This document shows, one piece after another, positions 58,742 to 64,000 of a DNA stretch of 64,000 bases. Every line of letters begins with the position of its first letter. Position 1 is the first letter of the stretch. The position numbers and the translations under genes are program-made. The DNA lies in NCBI GenBank assembly GCA_964555935.1, contig CAZKUN010000004.1, forward strand, positions 1-64,000, in the 5' to 3' direction. The notes under the pieces are model-generated. The model did not search any database, was not told the DNA's origin, and saw only the letters and a list, made by a program, of their open reading frames with translations. Origin of the DNA: CAZKUN01 sp964555935 (GTDB lineage: Bacteria; Armatimonadota; Zipacnadia; Zipacnadales; VGFC01).

Positions 58742-59770
58742 TCACGCGGCGTCGCTGTCCGCCGAGGGCCCGCTTGGGCGCGAGAGCATTCCCCAGAGTG
58801 ATCCAAGCCCGTAACTGACATGCAGCAGCAGGAAGCAAGCCGGCAGGATCAGCGCGGTCGAAGGCCTGATCCGAAGGGCGACGCGCGCTGCAAACACTAT
58901 GGCCGCGATAGAGTACAAGCCAGCCACCCCGGCCAAGAGAACCAGACCCGGCGGCCAGAACGCGCCAGCGATCGCAAGCGTCGCGAGAGTCACCACGAAT
59001 CCAACCGGGACCAGGTGACGGATGGAGACGCCGCCCAAGCCCGCGCGCACCGTGTGGATGACCCCGGATCCATTGTCGAAATTCTGCTGAAGCAGGCCCG
59101 GAATAGTGCGGCGAGGATGATACTCAGCCTTGATCTTGGGGCTGATGTAGATCTCCCACCCGGCCTCGCGGATCCGCGAGTTCAACTCGATGTCCTCGCT
59201 CCGCGGCAGATCCTCGCGGCAGTACATCCCCGCCTGTTCAAGCGCCTCGCGACGCCACGCGCCGGGCCAGACGGTATCCGCCGGCCCCTCAGCGTCGGCG
59301 CGCCGGAATGATGCCGCGCCAATGCCGAATGGACTCTCGTGTATGGCCTTGATCGCGTCGCCGACGTAGGAGCCATCGGAAGCGGGGCGCGCGGCGCCGC
59401 CGACGTTGCCCGCGCCTGTCTCGCCGAGGACCTCGAGGCACTTCTCCACGTAATCGGGGGCGTAGTCCGCGTGGGCGTCGATTCGGAGGATCACGTCTGA
59501 GCTTGCGGCCCGGAAGCCGACATTCACGGCGGTCGTGACGACTTTCTTGGGATTATCGAGGAGGCGGATGCGCGGATCGCGCGCCGCGTATTCGGCGACG
59601 ATCTCACGCGTACCATCGTCGGACATGCCGTCGATGACGAGGATCTCGGCAATCTCATCGCTTGTCTGCGAGATCAAGGCGTCGAGGCATTGGGAGACCG
59701 ACTCAGCCTCGTTACGGGCCGGGACGATGATCGATGCGCGCGCGGTGGTGCCGCCCCCCTCAGTCCTCAC
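58742..59770 (-). CDS. GT2 glycosyltransferase, ExoA/succinoglycan-like, membrane-anchored
   Basis: A 342-residue GT2 protein: SIIVPARNEAESVSQCLDAL, VIDGMSDDGTREIV, RIDAHADYAPDYV (metal motif), FGIGAASFRR followed by DTVWPGAWRREAL, a block typical of ExoA-like enzymes, and LPRSEDIELNSRIREAG. The C-terminal ~110 residues hold three or four membrane helices. The GTG start overlaps the kinase stop (GTGA), so it is coupled to that gene. Donor unknown; ExoA itself is a glucosyltransferase. Confidence 0.88.
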   Translation of the reverse strand: MRTEGGGTTARASIIVPARNEAESVSQCLDALISQTSDEIAEILVIDGMSDDGTREIVAEYAARDPRIRLLDNPKKVVTTAVNVGFRAASSDVILRIDAHADYAPDYVEKCLEVLGETGAGNVGGAARPASDGSYVGDAIKAIHESPFGIGAASFRRADAEGPADTVWPGAWRREALEQAGMYCREDLPRSEDIELNSRIREAGWEIYISPKIKAEYHPRRTIPGLLQQNFDNGSGVIHTVRAGLGGVSIRHLVPVGFVVTLATLAIAGAFWPPGLVLLAGVAGLYSIAAIVFAARVALRIRPSTALILPACFLLLHVSYGLGSLWGMLSRPSGPSADSDAA

Positions 59771-60771
59771 TCCACAACCCAGCTTCTGACGCCCTCATTT
59801 GAGATACGGCATGGTAGAACGCTCCAGCCGGGAACGTTCCCAAGGGCCTGGCGGAGTTCGAGTTCGCGACCGGGCTCGGCCACAAAGACGACCGTCCCAC
59901 CACCACCGGCACCGTTGGCCTTGCCCGCTGCTGCGCCCGACGCCGTGGCGATATCGAACGCTTGCGCCACCTCGTCGCTGGAAATATCCGGGTGGAGACG
60001 AATCTGCGCATCCCAATTCGCCGAGATCGCGGTCACCACGCCCGCCATGTCCGAATCGAGAAGCGCGTCCTTCATCGCATACGCCGCGTCGCGCAGGTCT
60101 TGCATCGCGCGGCGAGTGGTCTCTTCTTCCTCGGTGTAGCGTTGGATCACGCGCCGATGCACACCGTCGCTCAGCCGCGATTGCCCCACATACACCAACA
60201 CGATCCGCTCCTCAAGCTCCCACAGGAACTCCGGCGCTACGGCCAAACGCGAAATCTCCACTTGCGGGTAGCTGATGTCCATGAAGCAGACGCCGCCAAA
60301 CGCGGCGGCGTACTGATCCTGCACGCCACATTCCAGGCCCAGTTCATCGGTCTCCAGCTCGTGCGCGAGCTTCGCAACGGTGTGCGGCGGCAACCGCTTT
60401 CCCGAAAACCTGGCGAGAGCGTCGATCATCCCCACTCCCACGGACGCGCTCGACCCCACGCCTGATCCCGGCGGCGCATCCGACCAGATAATCGCTTCGC
60501 ACCCGCCCTGGATGTCCATCCGCTTGACCGCAGCCTTCAGCAGATCGAGGTTCCCGTCGTACTCCACGCTCTTCACGTTGTCGATGTTGACGTCGGCGTG
60601 CATGTCCAGCGCGCGAATCATCACCGAATCTGATGACTCCAGCGAACGCACGAGCACGTGCGCGTAGAGCGTGACGGCCAGATTGCAGACCGCGCCGTGC
60701 TCGGCGAAGTGGGTGTCGGTCCACCCACCGATATCGCAAATCCGCACCGGGCTCCGACCGCGCACGATCAT
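59767..60771 (-). CDS. GHMP kinase, HddA (heptose-7-phosphate kinase)-like
   Basis: A 334-residue GHMP kinase. RSPVRICDIGGWTDTHFAEH is the HddA/fucokinase-type motif 1 (GGxxD), PPGSGVGSSASVGVGM the ATP loop, LGLECGVQDQYAAAFGGVC the catalytic region and KANGAGGGGTVVFVAE motif 3. HddA-type enzymes phosphorylate C1 of D-glycero-D-manno-heptose 7-phosphate. The matching isomerase (GmhA) and phosphatase (GmhB) are not in the window, though a nucleotidyltransferase is at 35048. ATG 60771 with GGAGAGGG ahead is preferred over GTG 60786. Coupled to the downstream glycosyltransferase. Confidence 0.85.
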   Translation of the reverse strand: MIVRGRSPVRICDIGGWTDTHFAEHGAVCNLAVTLYAHVLVRSLESSDSVMIRALDMHADVNIDNVKSVEYDGNLDLLKAAVKRMDIQGGCEAIIWSDAPPGSGVGSSASVGVGMIDALARFSGKRLPPHTVAKLAHELETDELGLECGVQDQYAAAFGGVCFMDISYPQVEISRLAVAPEFLWELEERIVLVYVGQSRLSDGVHRRVIQRYTEEEETTRRAMQDLRDAAYAMKDALLDSDMAGVVTAISANWDAQIRLHPDISSDEVAQAFDIATASGAAAGKANGAGGGGTVVFVAEPGRELELRQALGNVPGWSVLPCRISNEGVRSWVVE

Positions 60772-60880
60772 GATGGCCCTCTCCACTTAGCGTTGCAGCA
60801 GGGCGGCCCGAGAGACGACGCCCGCGTGACTGCCGCAGATCATCTTCGCGAGCCGCTCCACGAGTCCTCCCGACGGTCAG

Positions 60881-61624
60881 CTACTCCCGCAGCATGGCGC
60901 GCCGCAACGACTCGCGCGCGAAACGCCGCTGCCATGACAGCTTCGCCAACACAACCATCGCCTCCAGTATCACCTTGCGCGACATCTTCGACTTGCCCGC
61001 GCGCCGCTCGACGAAGGTGATTGGCACCTCGGCAAACGCCGCGCCGGCGAGGCTGGCGCCCATGACCATCTCCTCCAGGAAGCAATACCCCTCGGAGCTG
61101 AGTTCGTCAAACCTGATATTGTTCAGCAGCGTCGCGCGATAGGCGCGAAGGCCACTGGTGCAGTCGCGGATGTCAACCGCCAAGCCCCGCCGGGCCACCG
61201 CGTTGGCGGTCGCACTCAGCACCCGACGCGGCCACGGCCAACCCTCGGTGCCCCCACCCGGGACGTATCGGGAGCCCAAGGCTAGGTCTGCCCCATCTTC
61301 GATGGCCTCCATCAGCTCGGGGAGATGCTTGGGGTCATGGGACCAGTCAGCGTCCATCGTAAACACGACATCCGCGCCCGAGGCGAGCGCTTGGGCGATG
61401 GCCGTGCGGTGCGCGGAGGCATACCCCATCTTCCCCGGCCGGCGGATGGGGTGTAGTCGGTCGTTCCAGGCCGCGAGAGCATCGAGCAAGTCGCCCGTGC
61501 CGTCTGGCGATTCATCATCTACCACGATCACGTGGCAGCCCGGCAGATGAGAGTCGATCGTCTCGATGAGACTCTCGATGTTCTCTCGTTCGTTGTAGGT
61601 CGCGACACATACCCAATGCTGCAT
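60881..61624 (-). CDS. Polyprenyl-phosphate mannosyl/glycosyltransferase, DPM1-like
   Basis: A 247-residue GT2 protein without C-terminal membrane helices, like bacterial Ppm1/DPM1: VCVATYNERENIESLIETID, VVDDESPDGTGDLL, KMGYASAHRTAI, TMDADWSHDPKHLPEL, ALGSRYVPGGG and TFVERRAGKSKMS, which is the family's most diagnostic block. It makes polyprenyl-phosphate-mannose or a related donor from an NDP-sugar. The frame is open to 61774 but the conserved start is at 61624. It is 109 bases upstream of the kinase gene on the same strand. Confidence 0.88.
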   Translation of the reverse strand: MQHWVCVATYNERENIESLIETIDSHLPGCHVIVVDDESPDGTGDLLDALAAWNDRLHPIRRPGKMGYASAHRTAIAQALASGADVVFTMDADWSHDPKHLPELMEAIEDGADLALGSRYVPGGGTEGWPWPRRVLSATANAVARRGLAVDIRDCTSGLRAYRATLLNNIRFDELSSEGYCFLEEMVMGASLAGAAFAEVPITFVERRAGKSKMSRKVILEAMVVLAKLSWQRRFARESLRRAMLRE

Positions 61625-61764
61625 GGGCACCAGCCAAACGCAGTGATTGTGCGTGTTCCTCGGACGCCAAGCCAGAAGACCGGCGATCCGCAAACGAGGA
61701 AGAACCGTCGGGTAGGTTCGCCATGCGGACCGCGATTCCATTGCCGGTCTCGGCAACACGCAAA

Positions 61765-61790
61765 CGCCCGGCAAGAAGCCTTGCCGGGCG
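61765..61790 (-). terminator. Rho-independent-like terminator of the subtilisin gene
   Basis: An 11-bp perfect stem (61765-61775 with 61780-61790) with a four-base loop lies 28 bases after the protease stop on the minus strand. On that strand the stem is followed by GTTTGCGTGTTG, a short T-rich tail, consistent with a terminator separating the protease from the glycan locus. Confidence 0.7.
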
Positions 61791-61817
61791 GCCGTCTGTG
61801 TGGATGAGACGCGCCCC

Positions 61818-64000
61818 TCAACGGCGCAGTTGGACTGTGGCCAATGCGCGGGATTGGAGGCCGCCAGGCGCCATGGCTGAGACCTCGACGATGTAGGTGC
61901 CCGATGGCACCCCGGTCCCGCTGTCGCCGCGCCCGTTCCATAGCAGCGTGTTCATGCCCTTGACCGCGTCGGTGGGCGGGAGAACGCGAACGGGTCTGCC
62001 TGCGATGTTGCGGACGGTCGCCACGGCGGTCGCGTCGCTCGAGAGCGCGAAGAGGACCTGGCATCCGCCGTTGCCGGTCGGAGAGGCCGAGAGCGATGAG
62101 ATGGCCAGAACGCCCGTGGCCGGATCGGTGATGACCGGGCCCTTCACGTAGTCGGTCTTAGCCCAGAGCTTAACGCTCCCCGCCCGCTTCAGGGCCCGGT
62201 ACTTGAACTTGAATTTGGTGGCGCCGGGGAAGCGCTTGTTGAGGTCGAGCTTCCACTCGACGCGCGAGCCGACCGCGACGTCGAACTTCTTGCGACGGAA
62301 GAGCACCCACCTCTTGGTATCCGGATAGAAGCACTGGAGGTAGAGCTGGACGAACTCGGCCGGCTTGTTGTCGGTTGACGCGTAGTTGACCCGGAACCGG
62401 TATTTGCGGGTGATTGATCCCTCGCCCGGCACCACGCGCCCGTTGGCGAGCTTGGGCTTGGTGATGACCTCCGGGCCGGTCATCTCGTTCGTGGCCTCGC
62501 CCGTGGCGCTGTCGGTGCCGTCGGTGGCCTCGTAGTAGTACGAGTAGTCTCCCCACTTCATGGTCCGAGTGACGCTGAAGATGCCCCCCGCCACGTAATC
62601 GTTAATCACGCCGCTCGACATGGCAATGGGGCTGTCGGCCTCCTCGACGCCGCTTCGGAACAGACGCAGGCTCACGTCGCCGGACGGGACGTCTCCGTCA
62701 GCGTCGGCGTACTTGGTCTTGAAGGTGGCTTGGGCCAAGCCGTTGAGTTTATCAGGGCTGCAGCCGTCGGCTTCATAGCCGGTAGTGCCCGCCCAGGTCA
62801 GGGAGGGGGCGCTGTTGCCCGGGTCCGTGGTGGCGCTGATGTCAAAGCGCACGCGCGGGACGTCGTAGCCTGACTCGACAAGGACGTCCTGGACGGTTTC
62901 GGACTCGCCTAGGTATGTTGCGGTGACATCGTAGAGGCCTGGGGTTATGTTCGCGACGTGGTACGTGCCGTTCGATCTGGATGTAGCGCTCGAGGTGGCA
63001 TCGGTGGTGCCGTCGACGTTCGCCACGACGACAGCGTTGTCGACGACCGTGCCCTTGTAGCGGACCTGGCCCAGGATTCCACCGACCGTCGACGCCCTGT
63101 TGTTATCCTCAAGCAGCGTGTGGTAGGCGTTGATGCGACCCCAGCCGAGATTCTGGTTCCACCCAGGGCTACTCAGGATGGAGTCTGATCCGCGGCAGAG
63201 GGCCCTCCAGATGAGCATGGGAGCGTTGGGCGTGGCGCGCGTGATGCCTTTGTACCCCGCGTAGAGCGCCGCCAGCCCGGCAACATGCGGGCACGCCAGC
63301 GACGTGCCGGCGTGGTACTGGTATCGATAGCTGCCGGGGAGCCATCCGCCGTCGTTCGCGGGCACCTTCTGGGTTGGCATGGCGGAGTATGTCATCCAGA
63401 ATCCCAGGGGAATGAGCGAGATGTCACCGCCGGGCGCGCCGATGGTGATGTAGTAACCGGCGTTCGAGTATGAGGCCGGGTAGCTGTTGATCGCGGGGTC
63501 ATTGGACCACTGGGTCGCGGCAACGGCCATCACTCCGTCGTCAGCAGCCGGGTAGAGGGGGCGGTTGGCGCCATCGCCCTCGTTGCCGGCCGCGGCGATC
63601 ACGAGCACGTTGTTGGCCCAGGCGTAGTCGACGGCGTCTTGCTCGGCCTGAGCGTAGTAGTACTCGCCGAGGCTGAGGTTCACGATGAGCGCGCCATTGT
63701 CGACGGCGTAGATAATCGACGTCGCGACGTCGGCCTGGGTGCCATTGCCAGTGGCGTCGAGCACCTTGATCGGGAGAATCGTAGCGTTGTACCCGATGGC
63801 GGCGATGCCGTGACCGTGCGTTGTGCCGTTGTTCGTGGACGCCGCCGCAGTGCCGGCGACGGCCGTGCCATGTCCGTAGTCGTCGTAGAAGTTCGTCGGA
63901 TCCGCCGCCCCGGACATTGTGTTCCGGCCTCGGGCGAGGTCGACCTGACCGCCGCCGGCGATGCCGACCGACGTGCCGCCGGCGTTGATGAACTCAGCCT
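61818..64000 (-). CDS. S8 family serine protease (subtilisin-like), 5' truncated
   Basis: At least 726 residues; the frame continues through 63917 to the right edge, so the start, signal peptide and catalytic Asp lie outside. Seen are the His motif DDYGHGTAVAGTAA, the oxyanion Asn in VIAAAGNEGD and the Ser motif AGTSLACPHVAGLAALYAG. After ~residue 310 comes a carboxypeptidase-regulatory-like fold (GGILGQVRYKGTVVDNAVV), then domains with repeated beta-strands, and a C-terminal FlgD-like Ig domain (RPVRVLPP, LWNGRGDSGTGVPSGTYIV), often used for surface attachment or sorting. Outside the glycan operons; secreted protein turnover or surface role inferred. Confidence 0.9.
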   Translation of the reverse strand, partial: AEFINAGGTSVGIAGGGQVDLARGRNTMSGAADPTNFYDDYGHGTAVAGTAAASTNNGTTHGHGIAAIGYNATILPIKVLDATGNGTQADVATSIIYAVDNGALIVNLSLGEYYYAQAEQDAVDYAWANNVLVIAAAGNEGDGANRPLYPAADDGVMAVAATQWSNDPAINSYPASYSNAGYYITIGAPGGDISLIPLGFWMTYSAMPTQKVPANDGGWLPGSYRYQYHAGTSLACPHVAGLAALYAGYKGITRATPNAPMLIWRALCRGSDSILSSPGWNQNLGWGRINAYHTLLEDNNRASTVGGILGQVRYKGTVVDNAVVVANVDGTTDATSSATSRSNGTYHVANITPGLYDVTATYLGESETVQDVLVESGYDVPRVRFDISATTDPGNSAPSLTWAGTTGYEADGCSPDKLNGLAQATFKTKYADADGDVPSGDVSLRLFRSGVEEADSPIAMSSGVINDYVAGGIFSVTRTMKWGDYSYYYEATDGTDSATGEATNEMTGPEVITKPKLANGRVVPGEGSITRKYRFRVNYASTDNKPAEFVQLYLQCFYPDTKRWVLFRRKKFDVAVGSRVEWKLDLNKRFPGATKFKFKYRALKRAGSVKLWAKTDYVKGPVITDPATGVLAISSLSASPTGNGGCQVLFALSSDATAVATVRNIAGRPVRVLPPTDAVKGMNTLLWNGRGDSGTGVPSGTYIVEVSAMAPGGLQSRALATVQLRR

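Noticed and set aside
1..64000. CRISPR arrays, tRNA or rRNA genes, intact insertion sequences
   Set aside because: No regularly spaced repeats, clover-leaf-like sequence, rRNA-like block or transposase motif was recognised on reading both strands; short tRNAs could still be missed without a covariance search.

Overview
This is a high-GC bacterial fragment (over 60 % G+C by eye). It carries one very large cell-surface polysaccharide locus that runs off the left edge and ends near position 60,800, followed by a truncated secreted subtilisin at the right edge. The best taxonomic hint is the DUF1559-type pseudopilin at 23272-23952, whose N-terminal helix and FPVFARAREKARQ continuation are typical of Armatimonadota (planctomycetes are a weaker alternative). 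The SLBB export protein, YjbH protein and Wzc-type copolymerase fit a cell with an outer membrane. No tRNA, rRNA, CRISPR array or intact insertion sequence was recognised.

Layout. (1) 2-5606, plus strand: partial polysaccharide deacetylase, two methyltransferases and three glycosyltransferases in overlapping genes. (2) 14220-5640, minus strand: deacetylase, two acyl/aminoacyl-transferase-like proteins, three glycosyltransferases, an O-antigen polymerase/ligase and a FemAB-like protein. (3) 14461-22865: five glycosyltransferase/sugar genes including a nucleotidyltransferase-GHMP kinase fusion next to an AGE-family epimerase. (4) 23272-23952: lone pseudopilin with a strong hairpin behind it. 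(5) 29804-24043, minus: a nonulosonate (sialic-acid-like) set, NeuA-HAD, NeuB-cupin and a putative GT42-like transferase, with two more glycosyltransferases. (6) 30264-38377: a glycosyltransferase and a YfhO-like membrane protein, then a group rich in phosphate chemistry: 2H phosphoesterase, GDPD-like protein, GtrA, nucleotidyltransferase, a nucleotidyltransferase-histidine phosphatase fusion and a GtrA-ribulose-phosphate epimerase fusion. (7) 38689-44748, minus: export machinery Wzt, Wzm, Wzc-like tyrosine autokinase, SLBB outer-membrane export protein. (8) 44986-47329, plus: a WecA-type initiating phosphoglycosyl transferase and a glycosyltransferase. (9) 47571-52652, minus: methyltransferase, decayed sequence, and a VTC / CotH-beta-helix / DUF4956 module. 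(10) 52823-60771, minus: acyltransferase 3, YjbH, an extracellular glycoside-hydrolase-like protein, an ExoA-like glycosyltransferase and an HddA-like kinase, followed by a DPM1-like glycosyltransferase and the S8 protease.

How it works together (inference): WecA-like protein charges undecaprenyl phosphate, about 17 glycosyltransferases extend one or more glycans, Wzm/Wzt and/or the Wzy-like protein handle export and polymerisation (no Wzx flippase is visible), Wzc and the SLBB protein carry the product across the envelope, and deacetylases, methyltransferases, acyltransferases, nonulosonate and possibly phosphate groups decorate it. The most unusual parts are the phosphate-chemistry operon with two unusual fusions, the VTC/CotH/DUF4956 module, and a diverged ~95-base repeat found in front of two different methyltransferase genes.
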